From: Acanthacorydalis orientalis
Taxonomy: Eukaryota > Arthropoda > Insecta > Megaloptera > Corydalidae
Assembly: GCA_034766995.1 (NCBI GenBank)
Contig: CM068316.1
Span: forward strand, 11,488,000 to 11,551,999
Length of the DNA stretch: 64,000 nt
Direction of reading: 5' to 3'
Shown: piece after piece, positions 25,949 to 41,832 of the stretch
Layout of the letters: every line of letters starts with the position of its first letter
How positions within the stretch are numbered: the stretch's first letter is position 1
The notes under the pieces: model-generated
What the model saw: only the letters and a program-made list of their open reading frames with translations
Told to the model about the DNA's origin: nothing
Databases searched by the model: none
Made by a program: the position numbers and the translations under genes

Positions 25949-28900
25949 GTAAGAAAGTTATTGCAGAAGTTATTTTCTTTATTATATTAATCAGTCGTAT
26001 TTCGTGTGTCGATTGGCATTGAGCTTGTATACTAGTCGCCATGTTTTTCCAAATTGTATATGTATATATATTTTTTTATTATTTATCGACATTCTTATCT
26101 ATTGAATTCTAATTATTTATTATACCATTTATGAAAAGTATTATCGAAATTTCAACTGTTTATATTCATCAAATTAGTAATGTTTTTGTAAAAGGTTCGA
26201 ATCACATTTTAATTTGCCTCTGAATTAATAAACACATGTTATCTCTATCATACAATCGACACAATCAAGATCAAACACGTTTTTAAGGAATATTTTTAGA
26301 AATATGTTTACAATACAAGTTGGTCGTTAAGATAAATGTAATATTTTATATACAGGAAGTAAAATTATATACTGATTTATTTTACATCATGCATAATTGT
26401 AATAATTTTAAATTATATGCGTCCTGAAATGAAGTGTTAATAGTTTTGTTGACTATCATTTTGTATATTGTAAAAACTGTTTTGCTCTTTTTAATTTACG
26501 TCACACAACATTCATGTTTATTTATTATTTACACACGAATTTTAACAAATTAGCGGTGTTTAGTAAAGCAAATAAGTTATATTTTCTGTTATTTATGAGT
26601 TTAAAAAATAGATACAATATATGAATCAAATAATATGTAAGTACATTTTTTTTAATTGCTTACACAAATATGCCATCAACTGAATAAACATTCACTAATT
26701 ATCATTGTAGATAATTGGATTCGTCTGTTGTAAGGATTGTAAAGATATAATAATTGCTTACCATAGTATAATTGTTGTTAATCGTTTACCATATATACCA
26801 TATAATATTTTAAAAACGATTTTTTTCCTTATTTTAAGATAACATCTTCGAAACCATTTACATATATGTAAATGTATGTGTAAAAAATACACTTATTTAA
26901 AAATGAATAAATGTATTCTTTTGATGATTTTGCTTATTTGTTTTTATTGTAATCAGACATTTATATTTGGAACTCCATTTTCTTGTATATGCATATATAA
27001 ACAAAGTTGCTATACAAGTTTTTACTTATAGATTTTATTTCTACGAACTATGTCTATTTTTACTCTTAAATATTATTACTGGAGAGAACTGAAACATAGT
27101 TTTTGAAGGCAGGAGTATTTCTGTGTATGTAAGTCCACATGTGTATTATTATTTAAAAGAACTTTTTTACATTGAAAAGCTGATAGTATTTATATCTATT
27201 TATGTATATTTTTATAAATAAAGTGATGCAATTACTCTGACTTAGTATTTGATTATAATTATTATTTTTGAAATAATATGAAAACATGTAGAAGGTAAAA
27301 AAATATTAATTGTAGTTAAACATTAATATTTTACTATTATTTTGAATTTATATACCAATAAAGCCACATTCAAGAAACTAGAGTTGATTTTATTTACTTG
27401 GAAATATGATTTAACACTGGCAATTGTATATTTGTAATGCAGTTAGAAGTATCTTAAATTTGAAGCACTGTATTATATGTACAACAATTTTAATAAATTT
27501 TATTTTTTTTTTGAATAAAATGGTTTTATGATATTTAATTTATATAAAAGTATATAAATATGTTTATGTATATTATACAAGTTTTGTAAAAAGAATAAAG
27601 TCGTCTATTTGTTTTTATGTGTTTGTAATTACCTACTTTATTATAAAAAAAAACGTAGATTTTTAGGAACTGAAATTTGTGGAAACAGTTTGTAAATAAA
27701 TACTGAATGTTTAAAATGTTTGAAAAATTCAAAGAACAGGAATAATGTTACAAGATTTAAAATAATTCATGAAACATTGAAGTAAAATTCTGAATTGCCA
27801 AATGGAACTTGAACTATGTAACAATGTGAATAATAAATGTATTATAATGAAAATAGTACTCCACAGTAATATTTGCTTATAATTTTACTGACAATAATTA
27901 GATGTTTCATTGTTGTAATTAATTTTAAATGTATGAAATATAAGAAATGAAATCTGCAATGCTTAATGATAATGCCTATATTTTTATTGAGATTTTACAA
28001 AAAATAAATAAATAAAAATTAGGTACTTAATACGGTTCTAATACTAAAATTACTATCACAGATTGATTCTCAATATTTTTCTTCCCCAAACTATAAAAAA
28101 AAATGATCAAAACTCTTTTGTGTCTTAGTGATCCGAAGATGGTATTTCCGTCGAAGTACTTGTAATAAATAATATAAAATATGGTCATTAATAAATTATT
28201 GAACATTTTTGATCAGATTTTTTTTTGTGGTTTGTAGAATGAAAAAAATATCAAGTTGTGAAACTGTAGATACATAAACTCGATTCATTCTTTTTTATTT
28301 TTTTTATTTTGTATATAAATGAAAGTCCATTATTATTTTGTAATTCAGTTCTCTTTCTAATTTTCAATGCTTGATAAGTTAGTAATTAGGAAATTATATT
28401 CTAGACCAATAATAAACATAAATGAGGTAACTGCAACAATCATGATCTAAAATTTAGCGAATAAGTCAATATTAATGTTTTAAAAAGAATACATAAATAT
28501 ATAAGTACATAAATATAGATTGTTTTTTTTTTGTGAAATTTTCATACAATGGTATTTGAAATGGTTGTTTCTCAGAATAATTTTTTGCTTAGGTGACTAT
28601 TTCAATATTAAATATATTTGGACATTTTTTTAGGTCATTTAATATTTAAACCGAATATTTACTATTTATGATCTAAGCTTTAAAAATTTAAATCGAATTT
28701 CAAGGCATTTCAAATGGGAGTTATCGCGATTGAATAAGACTGTATAAATGTACTTTTATAACGAAATATATAGAAAATTCATACCATTGTATCTGAAGTT
28801 AACATTTGATATAATTTCGTATTTGTTTTTACTATATATGAAGTTTTAATTAAAATATATTTACAATTTTATTTTTGAGTTTAACGCGAAACGTTTTATT

Positions 28901-29330
28901 TAAATTATATAATTAAATACAACAGCATGGTAGAACACATACGCCATTGTAGCAGCAGTACTTTAATATAAAGAATTAATTTTTAAATAGAATATTTTAT
29001 CAGCGCAAAAATATTCAATTTTTCGTCAGTACTGTATTGAAAGTCTATAAAACTGAATGTTCTTTTTGAAATTTATTGTTTTTTTTTATACAATTTAATG
29101 CTTCGATTTTATTTCCAAGTGGATAATATATACATAGTTGGCAACAGACAAATGGACCATGAATTAAACTTTGCAGTAATGTTGGAAAGTTGTACGTAGT
29201 TTCATTTTTCTGTCAGTTGAAATTCAGATTGTTTTAAAATACATCCTCGTAAATTGTTGAACTTGTTTAATTAAAATAATTAGTGTTAATATTTTAACCC
29301 TTGAAAACTTTATTAAAATTTCGTAATTTA
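25949..29330 (+). other. Start of the long first intron of the STAR gene
   Basis: Donor GTAAGA at 25949. No downstream exon with KH/Qua2 motifs was found on the plus strand. Except for an R1 inverted pair at 28065-28275, this stretch is AT-rich DNA without recognisable features. That the intron continues to the window end is inference. Confidence 0.55.
28065..28275. repeat. R1 repeat as an inverted pair
   Basis: The left part (CCCAAACTATAAAAAAAA then ATGATCAAAA) is the reverse of the right part (GAACATTTTTGATCAGAT then TTTTTTTGTGGTTTGT). Between them lies GATCCGAAGATGGTATTTCC, the segment that precedes R1 elsewhere. The arrangement can fold back on itself. Confidence 0.65.
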
Positions 29331-29333
29331 AAT

Positions 29334-29362
29334 ACATATATATATATATATATATATATGTG

Positions 29363-29455
<93 letters not shown>
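29334..29455. repeat. (TA)n microsatellite, about 120 bases
   Basis: TA array with three GTA interruptions. The minus-strand frame covering it is a Tyr/Ile run, not a gene. Confidence 0.97.
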
Positions 29456-29458
<3 letters not shown>

Positions 29459-31605
29459 TAACTTTGAAGATGAATTTTAAATTCTAAATGGAAAGAAACG
29501 AACATAAAATCTTGTAATTAGAATGTTTCGAATAAATTATGGAATTTATTTTTCTACACATAAATATATTTTTTTAAAAATCGGAGTAAACGCATCGACA
29601 GTTTATTTTTCTCTTATTAAAATTTGAATAGTTCAATGCTTTTAAAAATACTTAAATATTTACTATGATTTAGAATATAATTTCATAAAATCGAAACGTT
29701 TATTGTTATTCCTCGCTACTTTGTAAAAAAAATACAGTGCTTTTAACCGGTAGATCAAGGTTTAACTTAGAATGAGCTAACAGGTCGTTCCCTTCTCACA
29801 TACATCTGTGTGTATGCGATTCATCCCTTGTAAATTAAATATTACCCTTTACGAAAATGCTCTTTTGGTATTTAATTTAACAAATAGCTGCCATAAGGGT
29901 TGACAGCGGTACTTTCACATAATCGAATATATAGGATAGACACGTTCCCCGTCTTTGTTTCATATATCCACAAACATTTAAAAGATGTGAACGGTTGCAA
30001 TATAATTAAAATATAAATACAGCAAACACTTTCGTACGTAAAACATCTTTTGCAGTTCGCACAGTAAATTTGTTTTTAATTCTTGCCCGTCAGCACTAAA
30101 AACAGAAAATTTGTATTGGTGTTCAATTAACGACCCTGTTAAACGTCCATTTTGAAATTAATGTTCTTCAGGGTTTTTATGTATACTTTAAAACTTTTTT
30201 TACATTTTCTTCAGTTGTAATCTTTCGTCTAAGATGTATCTGTGAAATAGTGGATTACTGTAACTTATCCTTGATGAACACATAACTGACACCTACTCAC
30301 ACACACAACAAACTGTGCTATGTATATATAAATGCGTAACTGGGTGAGTAAGAGAGTGTAATTATTTTCGTCTTCTAAATTTGCTCTCAACGATTAGTTC
30401 TTCAATGTCAACTTTAATTTTTTTTTAGAAAAACATCAGAAACGTAAACTAGCAATTTTATTGCAAATTAATGTCCATAGATTTTTTTTATTCTAGCTTG
30501 TAATTAGTTTTATTCATTTGATTTAAAAAAATGTATATGTATGAGAGATGTTTACAAAATTCTAGGAATGTAGGTATATTTTATTATTCCAATTTTTCTG
30601 GGTAATTCCCATTAATTAATACCTATTTTCCCAATTCGAAATTACTACGTTTATACCTTTATAAAAGTTTTCTGAACTCTCTTATCCGCCTGTTTGCTGC
30701 TAATTTCACTTCATTCATTTCTTGAGAATGCATGTTTCACAGTAGTTCTTTCATAAATGTAAATAAGTGGCAATGGCTAGGAGTGAAATTTTGTAAATAG
30801 TGCTGGTGATGCAACAGTTCGAACCTGGCGAAACTCAGTCGAGGAGAATGCGGTCTCGCATTTTCAAGCTACTGTAAAAACGGACCGTGAAACTTTGCAT
30901 GTCACTTTTCGGTTAGTATTTAACCTTATAGTCCAGTCAGAAGTTCAGTATATTTCCATACGTTGATTATGGTTTTCCTTTCTTGATAAATAATCGTCAA
31001 GAAGCATGCATACTAATCCCTAAATATCATTAGAATTATCTTACCAATCGAGAAAATACTATTTTCTTCTAACCGACTTCACTCTGATTTTTTTTTGTTT
31101 TTGGATAAAAGTAGAAATATATAACTATCAATTTTTGTTAAGTGATCAAATACAGTAATACACAAAAAACTCAATGAATTTTCTGTTCAGGGCGCAAAAA
31201 GAGTTACATTCAACTTGATTGTATCTGAACTGTCATTCTCATAGGTTTAGTAGACGATTGTTAGAACGAGTTACTAGTTTTTAATAACAGAACTAGCATG
31301 AATGTACAGTCGAGTGGAGATTAGAATAATGACTCAGTATCGAGGTGGATGGATTATTTAGACATTTTTAAAATAATTGATTACCTGTAATCCCCTTCTA
31401 GTTGGTTCTATTACTTGCTTGTTTATTAAACAGTAATAAACAACATTTTTAGTGAGTTGGCTGAACTTTTGGAACCTTTCTTGTCAACTAAACGACACCA
31501 CCAATGCATGTATGAACTCGCACTGGAATAATTACTGGATATCTTTAAATCTTTCTAGCAGCATGAGTATCTATTAAATCATGTGAATGCAGCGACATTG
31601 TCAAC

Positions 31606-31609
<4 letters not shown>

Positions 31610-31663
<54 letters not shown>
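31610..31663. repeat. (TA)n microsatellite
   Basis: About 54 bases of pure TA. Confidence 0.95.
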
Positions 31664-31667
<4 letters not shown>

Positions 31668-32135
31668 TTTACTGCTGCTAATAACATTGGTCCCTCGCTG
31701 CACACGAATTGATAATAACATTGGTAATTTAAGTGAATGTTTCCATCAGTAATACTTTTGTTAGATCGTTACTGCTCTCATTATTATTTAGGCTTGTTTG
31801 TTTTTTTAAAAAAAATCGGTCGACAGTAGATTGTACTTTGCGATTCTATAGGCTCTCAAAGAAAAACATTGAACCGTTGAATACTTTCTGTTGACTTAAC
31901 ACCTTTCAGTAAAAAGAAAAGGACGTACTTTTAAGAATTAATAGCGTCTTTCATGACTATAAATTTCATATTGATCTGTATTTGACAACGAACAGAAACA
32001 AATTGTAAAGTAAAATAAACATTTATATGTTTGTTTTTAATAATTAAATATTTACATTCAATTAAACCAGATTTGAATCTGGATGCGTTTGCTACTGTAT
32101 CAGTAAGAATGTTTTTCTTTAATTTGTTGACACCC

Positions 32136-32139
<4 letters not shown>

Positions 32140-32212
<73 letters not shown>

Positions 32213-32223
32213 GTGTGTGTGTA

Positions 32224-32285
<62 letters not shown>
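32140..32285. repeat. Compound (TA)n-(TG)n-(TA)n-(GA)n microsatellite
   Basis: About 145 bases. TA arms surround a TGTGTGTGTAGTAC centre and the block ends in about ten GA units. Frames of 100 and 127 codons on both strands cross it and are repeat artefacts. Confidence 0.97.
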
Positions 32286-32532
32286 CAGATTGAAGTAATT
32301 ACAAATGAATACATTTTAATGATAATTAATTAAAATTAGGAATCAATTGAATGTCTTGAAAATGTGATTATTTTTTTATATTAACATAATTGAGATCAAA
32401 GCTTCGTTATAAAATATTTTTTTCAGTAATGATTCAAAAAATTTTCAATGTAATTATTGATTAAATTACTGAAATAATTACCATGTCAATTTAAAGTACG
32501 TCTGTTCTTTCATTCGTTTAATACATACATAC

Positions 32533-32534
<2 letters not shown>

Positions 32535-32597
<63 letters not shown>

Positions 32598-32616
32598 ATA
32601 TATGTATATGTATATC
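32535..32616. repeat. (TA)n microsatellite with TACA lead
   Basis: A short ATACATACATACAT lead is followed by about 60 bases of TA and TGTA variants. Confidence 0.95.
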
Positions 32617-33132
32617 TACTTACATGAACACGTAAATGTGAATATTTTTCCCTATTCGTGAATACAATTACGTTTATATTATTTTTTCATGCTTCATTTT
32701 TTCGTATGTACAAAATATTGCATCCAAATGTATATTGACTACTCACAATACCGTGTTTATGATTATTGAACTTCGTATTGTTTCATTTCAATTTTAACAC
32801 ACATATGTTTCGAACATGCATAATTAACTTTCCCCTATTTAGAACTATACATAATTAATAATTATATTATACTGTTAGATAGTAATATTACAATTTTGCA
32901 GTGTTATTAGATTTAATATTCAAGTCATATGTTACTTATTAAATTGCACACAGGAATATTGAATAATAGATCTTTGTTAATGTACAATGTATAAGTTATA
33001 TATGTAGTATTGTTATTATTATTGTTATGTTATACGATTGTAACTTTTCTTGTTATTAGATGACAAATGGTTATATTCAAATACAATGAATGCAGTGTAA
33101 ATGCACCTTATTGTTATACAAGTATATAATAA

Positions 33133-33169
<37 letters not shown>

Positions 33170-33254
33170 CAAAGATAAAGAAAACAGTATTTAATATAAT
33201 ATTTAGATTTGAGGTACAAATGGACACTTAAATTTTTAAACTATTTTGTATGTA

Positions 33255-33800
33255 CGAGGCTAGTTCCAAGTATTCTTGGCCAGGTAGGAAGGAATTTAAA
33301 TAAATAAAAAACATTTTAATATTTTGTTTATATAATCCCTTTTAACTTCAATACATTTTTACAGCACTCAATTAGTAATTCTATATCTCTATAAAAATAT
33401 TTTTTCCGTTTTCTTAACAAACTGTCCAGTTATTACTGTTTTAAGACGCTCTCTACATAATTCTTTTTTCAAATTACCAAATAAGTAATAGTCAGTGGCT
33501 ATACCTTGACTGTAACGTGGGTGATCAAGTCCTTGGAATCCATAGTCCCAACTAGCGACTTGAGAAATAGTAGCGAAGTGAAATGGTGCATTGTCGTTCA
33601 ACAAGCGCACTTGCTTTATTAGTTTTCCACGCCGTTTTTCACGAATATTTTCAATTTATTCAGCAATGTTGTATAATATGGCCCATTAATAACAGAATTG
33701 CGCTCATTCATTGATTTTTGTCTGGAATTGTCATCTTGGTCTTTCGTGGTGGTGGTTTATCTACTCGCCGCCATTTCATGGATTCTGTTTTAGACAGAGT
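33255..33800 (-). mobile_element. Decayed mariner of a third type
   Basis: The left end ACGAGGCTAGTTCCAAG is preceded by TA (33253-33254). ACGAGG-type ends are known from mariners outside the cecropia group. The minus-strand frame 33389-33610 carries LLNDNAPFHFATI (second catalytic Asp of the HDNAP motif), LDHPRYSQGIATDYYLFG (third Asp region, equivalent to HPPYSPDLAPSDYHLFG) and LKKELCRERL. Upstream, in other frames, ESMKWRRVDKPPPRKTK and MTIPDKNQ are the usual region after the first Asp. Frameshifts and the loss of the right end show it is dead. Confidence 0.8.
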
Positions 33801-34681
33801 ATCACAGTAAAGAACCATTCCCTGTTTACTATTCCCTGATTTTAATTCCCTGTTACAATGGATTCAATTATTGTATTTGGAAATGGTTCATAGAGCTCTA
33901 GAAATGAATGTGCGTAGAATAATATTGATATTAATAATAACATTGACTTTATTAAAAGCACTTAATGTATAAAAATCACATAAATAAATCTAATTTTACA
34001 CACATAAATCTCATTTTCGTTTTTTATGAATTTTGTAGTCCAGTGGACTATTTATATTAAAATACGATAGTAGAATAACGAATGGTTAATTTGAAACCGG
34101 CATTCGAAAAAGAGTTTCAGTATTAGTTATGTATATGTGCACACACACAGGCGTACACCTTTAGAAAATCATAAAAAATAATTCGATTGAATTGTCCTGA
34201 TGAACAATCTTCTATTTCCTAATTTCGACATCATACACTCTAATGAACATTTCAACAATAACATATTATTTTCTTTATACGTGACCGCAATATAGCATAG
34301 CCGATCTTTAAACGTAAGCATGACCAATATAAATAACGCACGAGGTGTATATATCATCCCTAAATTCGTTACAAATCCTGGCCTGACAACAACCCTCAAC
34401 CCCATGCGCTATACAGCCGTTCGAATCGATACAACAGCATCATTGTATTCCTTTATCAACGACGTTTCATGTCATGTCCAAAATACGTGAAGGTGTTGGC
34501 GTTTAGATTAATTCTTGTGCGTGCTCGTCTTTTGTTGCCGTCCGTTTCCAACATCTATTCATTTACTTATACTGGAATTAGTCGTTCGTATCTTATGTGT
34601 TTATCTGAAATGTTTATTACAAAAAACGTTGTTTTGTGAATGCAGTTTATTATAAATATACTAATTTAAAGAGATTAATTT

Positions 34682-34734
<53 letters not shown>

Positions 34735-35183
34735 TAAATGGGATATATTAAGTAGATTAGATGTATCTTACAGTCTTTGTGTTTTCCAATGAATATAATA
34801 AGAAATAATTTAATAATTTACAGTTATCAACAATTACAAATATTTATTTTTAAAATAATCCAACAACGTTTATATATTTATTCGTTATTATTAAATTCTG
34901 TGAATTATTATTCCAAATAACTAATTTTTTAAACTTTTGTGCTGTACTGCGCACAACTTGTTCTCAGAAAATCCTAGTTTAAATGGGACAGCGTTAAACG
35001 AACCCTTCTATAATACGCCATGTGTTCCACATGCTTAGAATTTTCAATATAATATTAATAAATTTAAAAGAAAATAATTAAAAGTAAAACAATTGAAAAT
35101 AAAAGTCTTTTGGTTTAATATATTTATTAATTTGAATATTTTTTATTATCCCCGTCAATTTATTTTTATACGTTGCCCCCCCT

Positions 35184-35205
35184 TTATATATATATATATA
35201 TATAT

Positions 35206-35256
<51 letters not shown>

Positions 35257-35261
35257 ATATA
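35184..35261. repeat. (TA)n microsatellite with (TG)n end
   Basis: Two TA arms separated by CTT; the right arm ends in GTGTGTGTGT. A C-run (CCCCCCC) lies just left of it. Confidence 0.95.
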
Positions 35262-35334
35262 TCATTATAAATGTTTAATTATAAAAAAATGTTGATTTCT
35301 ATTCTAAATATACATTTTCATGCATTTCCGGTGG

Positions 35335-35384
35335 TTGACGAGCGTGGCGAGTACCGGGCGGAGTCCCGTAGTTTATTATATTAA
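35335..35384 (+). repeat. Possible diverged R2 core
   Basis: GACGAGCGTGGCGAGTAC, CGGGCGGAGTCCCG and TAGTTTATTATAT keep the R2 architecture (GAGCG..GCGAG, a G/C hairpin, TAGT, TA-rich end), although individual bases differ and there is no long TA tract. Confidence 0.35.
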
Positions 35385-35898
35385 AAGCTACGTCCGAAAA
35401 TCAGTTGACACATGCAGTTGATTTGTTCATAGTGTTGATTTATGATGACGGGTGGAAAGAAATTAAATGCTAACGTTGGACTAAAAACTTTATCATGTTT
35501 TTCGGCTTCTACAAACAAGTTCTAAGTAATGATCAAAGATAACAGTGATGAGAGAGAAAAGATAGTTTTTGGTCTATCTTTTTTATAAAGCATTCGCAAC
35601 GCACACTTGTAAATGTAGAGAAGTTTACGAGCGTCTATTGAAAATTGTATTTGTATGCACTGTTTGTAAAAACTTTTGATGGAAGAACGTAAAAATGTTA
35701 GAAATGAAAATATAGAATTACATTATTAGTAAGATAGTACATACTAAAGTATTTATGAATATACACAAATAATAATAATGAACAGGGTTATTTTACTTTT
35801 AAATTAAGAGCAAAAATAAATATAAGAATTCATACAGACTTGATATTCGGAGAAGTATTTATTTATTTTTATTTTTTTGTAATAAAGAGCACTTTTAT

Positions 35899-35940
35899 TA
35901 ACTATTTCAAATATATATATATATATATTTGAAATAGTTA
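35899..35940. repeat. Perfect 42-base palindrome
   Basis: TAACTATTTCAAATATAT pairs exactly with ATATATTTGAAATAGTTA through a short TA centre; I find no mismatch in the 21-base arms. The non-TA arms show it is more than a TA tract. Confidence 0.9.
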
Positions 35941-36534
35941 TGAAATGAAATGTACAATTGTAAATTACAGAAATATATGTACTTTTAACTATATGTACGT
36001 TTGTTGAAATCAACATTCAAATTAATTAACTTTTCAATATATCAAATAAGAAAATAAACCTACATTTAATATAAATATATTACATTTTTAACGAAGCGTT
36101 ACTAATAAGAAACATTTATATTTGAAGCGGATATAAAATTATGATTGTCTTATGCTCTAAAAAACAATAAGATAGACAATGATATAATCAATTTCATCAA
36201 ATACACTTTACGGCACCTACAATTTTATGTTTTCACAAAAATTGCCTTGATTCTGACAAAAGAAATCACGTTTTCCTGATGCCTTTTCCCCAAAGTCAAA
36301 ATAAAATATTATAAATACCTATTTATTTTCATTTGTATACAGGGGTATCACTTAAACATTTATTGATTGTGATTTCAGTTCCAACGAAGCTGTCAGTTGA
36401 TTAAATTTTACTCTTTTAAATAACTTCTGAAGTACTTTGACATGTTTTATATGTGATCTCTTATATCCGTAATAGTCAGTATTAATTAGAATTTACTTTT
36501 GAATGGAGTCAATTTCTCCAATTTTATATGTATG

Positions 36535-38629
<2,095 letters not shown>

Positions 38630-38690
<61 letters not shown>
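38630..38690. repeat. (TA)n microsatellite
   Basis: About 60 bases of pure TA. Confidence 0.95.
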
Positions 38691-38692
<2 letters not shown>

Positions 38693-38804
38693 ACACATTT
38701 CTGTCAATGTACACAGTACTGTTGACATTAGTGAGTTATTCACAATGTACATTACCGAAGCACAAATTCACACATTATACATCATGTACGTATGTATGGA
38801 TGCA

Positions 38805-38807
<3 letters not shown>

Positions 38808-38857
<50 letters not shown>

Positions 38858-38879
38858 GTATATGTATGTATATACGTGT
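38808..38879. repeat. (TA)n microsatellite with CGTA/TGTA end
   Basis: About 50 bases of TA followed by ATACGTATATGTATG. Confidence 0.95.
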
Positions 38880-39592
38880 ACCACAAAACATTCTATTTTT
38901 ACTGACCCACTAGGCTTTCGACCAAAGCCCCCATAATACGAAATGTTCACTCTACCGGCCTGTGGTCATCTATCTTCACCAGACATCTGTCTCTATGAAC
39001 CCGGTTCGTCGTACACGGTAGTCGTGTCCTATGTTACATCGTTCCGTCTTATCTCTACTCCAAACCCACACTGATTGTTGAACGTGTTGTTTTAATTAGT
39101 GGGAGACCATTATCTGTCTTCTTTTACGTCCGTTCGTTCCCTAATTTTATTTATTCGTATTTTAATATTTTTTAAAAATGTAATTTTGTATGAACTGATA
39201 TTCAAGATATGTAGTGTTTTTATTACGGCCATTATTGAGAACAAGCTTTTTTTTAATATAAAAATCTAATAATCACACCTTTTTCCATTTATTCAAATTA
39301 AAACGAAATGTTTCTCAATATAGGTTTTTATGGTCTACCTGATAAAAAAAGAGCTGAACAGAATTGAAAAATAAACAACAAATGCGTAACTTTATAATGT
39401 TTTTTATGTTGATCTCTAAAAATAACCACAGAGCTTCTTTATATATTCTGTTGGTTGCATTTATCTAATGACGAAATGTGTACAGTGCATTTCATGTACA
39501 GTATATTTCATTTTGACCTAATTCTTAGCATTCTAATGAATAGACTAAGTGAAGAAATATTTAACATTTAAGTATAAGTCGAATATATATTA
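38880..39592. other. Non-coding DNA with a less AT-rich block
   Basis: 38900-39140 is clearly less AT-rich and holds a 43-codon ATG frame (38943-39074, +) beginning MFTLPACGHLSS. It resembles no family I know and may be chance. CACTAGGCTTT..AAAGCCCC near 38910-38935 faintly recalls the R2 hairpin. Confidence 0.35.
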
Positions 39593-40146
39593 TTAGGTTG
39601 ATAGGAAAATAGTTACGGGTTACGACCTTCAAATTCATAAACATTTTTTAAATTTAAGCGATCTAGAACTATTGCACACCTAACTTTTGTGTAAGCTCTC
39701 GAAATGTGAGTGGTTCTGATTCAACTAACGCATTTAATTGGTCGGTGTGATCTGAAGAAGGACGCACGCGACCTTTTTCATCTTCAAGGCTTCTTCTTTT
39801 CTTGTTTCTAGCATGAAATTTTTGAACGGATCACCATAGCTCCGTACGTTCCTTAACAGTACTAACACCAAAAGCATTATTTAGTTTACGAGTACTTTCT
39901 GCTACTCTACCATATTCGTTTTGAACTCATTTAAAGAATTGGTCTTATTTGCTTCTTTTCCATCTTTAATTCAGTAGTCCAATTTGAACCAAAATTAATA
40001 ATAAAACCAAGGTCGATGTTAACAAAATACAGGCCGAAAAATGCACTTTAAAATGATATTAACATGAACATGATGAAATGGCACTTTCATTGAAAAAAAT
40101 TAAGGTTAGAATTCAGAGTATAAAAATTATTTTCTAACCAACCTAA
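39593..40146 (-). mobile_element. Internally deleted mariner, family A copy 2
   Basis: Both ends are preserved: TTAGGTTGATAGGAAAATAG on the left and TTTTCTAACCAACCTAA on the right, each flanked by TA (39591-39592 and 40147-40148), the target duplication expected of mariners. The minus-strand transposase start (ATG at 39963) and HTH region are recognisable but frameshifted. The catalytic domain is deleted at the same point as in copies 1 and 3, leaving 554 bases. Confidence 0.85.
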
Positions 40147-40174
40147 TATTATCTTTTCTTGATATATCTCAACA

Positions 40175-40177
<3 letters not shown>

Positions 40178-40238
<61 letters not shown>

Positions 40239-40254
40239 ACAAACACGCACATAC

Positions 40255-40285
<31 letters not shown>
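40178..40285. repeat. Compound (TA)n-(CA)n microsatellite
   Basis: About 57 bases of TA are followed by CACACAAACACGCACATACA and about 12 CA units. It begins only about 30 bases beyond the family A element. Confidence 0.97.
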
Positions 40286-40959
40286 AATAACAATATTTAC
40301 TCATTAATGTTTAGAAATAATATCCCTTATATCTATTTTATATCAAATTATTTATATAGTTTATTATTTTGTATAACTATTCATTTCACTATTTTGTTTA
40401 ACTATTCATAAACACTTTCAATTAATTATTATATGTAGAATTATTATTGTCTCAAACCAATTGATGTTACAGAAAAAAAAAAACATTCATTGTTAAAAGA
40501 TTTCAAAATAGTACACATAATAGTAATAGACTTCCAAGGTAGATTAAAATTAAAAACTTGCGAGATATTTTTAATATTTTTTTAGAAAGATTAAGTGTTT
40601 TCTGTTGAAATCTTAAAACCTAATGATAAAATAGAAAAGGAATTTTAAATTAAAATCTAAAGTCCAGTAATTCGAGCTGACAACTTTTTTCTCACAACAC
40701 TTTGTAACTCAGGCACCTTTATTATCATACACTAAGTATTTAAATACATATAATTCTACTGATTAAATGTACAAATTATGAATAAAAAATTAATACTCAA
40801 TAAAAAGCACCAATGTGAACAATGCTGCAGAATTTTAAAATAAAAACCAATCGTTTTTCAGCATAGTTTAATCCATTAAACAAAACTATTATCATCTGTA
40901 CGTTACAAAACTAAAAGTATAGCTCAATGGAGCGTTCACAATACATTCTGATTCAATGT

Positions 40960-41400
40960 TAGAACATATTAACGGTGCGTCGGATGCATTTTGGCAAATC
41001 GCCTAATCGGATTATATTTGATGATATCAAATTAATTCAATTCTACATCACCGGCACCGACTCGACTTTCATTTACGCGTCAAGTTTTATCACAGCCAGT
41101 TAAATAGAATAATTGAAATTCGTAAATCAATCGATTGATGTTCAATTGAATAACGGCTGCATAAACAGTTTTTATTAAATTGCACATTCAACAATTCACA
41201 GCGTGCATCGTTCCGCACTTACAGATTCATTTACCATCAGGTATTGTTATTTTTCCGATCTCTATTTACTTATTTCGTATTCAAATGACTACATTGCAGT
41301 TTATTATCATAAATTGTAGTTGATTAATTCGCGTTGATTGATTTCATTATGGCATAATAAAGCTCGTTATGGTTTGGCTCGTATAAATATACACACATGC
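40960..41400. promoter_or_regulatory. Candidate conserved non-coding/enhancer element
   Basis: About 440 bases free of microsatellites and dispersed repeats, with many TAAT/ATTA cores, ATCAATCGATTGATG, TTGATTAATTCGCGTTGATTG and TTTTTATTAAATTG (Hox/Cad-like). Such composition is common in insect enhancers. This is inferred from motif density only. Confidence 0.25.
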
Positions 41401-41773
41401 ACTCACTTTCATATAAAATGTATATTCGAATGTTGTTTGTAAAAAATAGTTCCCATAAAATGAATTTACATGTGTTCGGACAATGGTCACAAGACAATAC
41501 AATAAATATGTAGCCAATTGAAAGTTATATCGGCAAGAAAACTAACCAATTTTATTATTCCTCTTAGTGGTGTAAAGCCAGCAGCAGATACACAGTTATA
41601 ATTACAAAATAATATCAACTGACCCCAAAACTCGAGAAAATATGTAAAACCAACATGTCACATGCATACTTGACTCAGTTATTAGCACAACTCTTGATTC
41701 GAGCAAATTTGTTGGCTTTTGTTCAGTTGTATATGATTTTTACATGCAGTATTTAAATATAACACTAATGAAG

Positions 41774-41775
<2 letters not shown>

Positions 41776-41829
<54 letters not shown>
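41776..41829. repeat. (TA)n microsatellite
   Basis: About 54 bases of pure TA. Confidence 0.95.

Positions 41830-41832
<3 letters not shown>

Larger units (their letters stand above)
29456..33252. other. Non-coding intronic-type DNA with TA arrays
   Basis: No supported exon. 30760-30910 is less AT-rich, but its translation is unrecognised. TA arrays lie at 31610-31663, 32140-32285, 32535-32616 and 33137-33167. Confidence 0.5.
33801..35898. other. Non-coding DNA
   Basis: No supported gene. 34380-34600 is less AT-rich but unrecognised. TA tracts lie at 34685-34731 and 35184-35261, and a possible diverged R2 core at 35335-35384. Confidence 0.5.

Noticed and set aside
30800..30860. tRNA-like GTTCGAACC motif
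   Set aside because: No cloverleaf could be formed on either strand around it.
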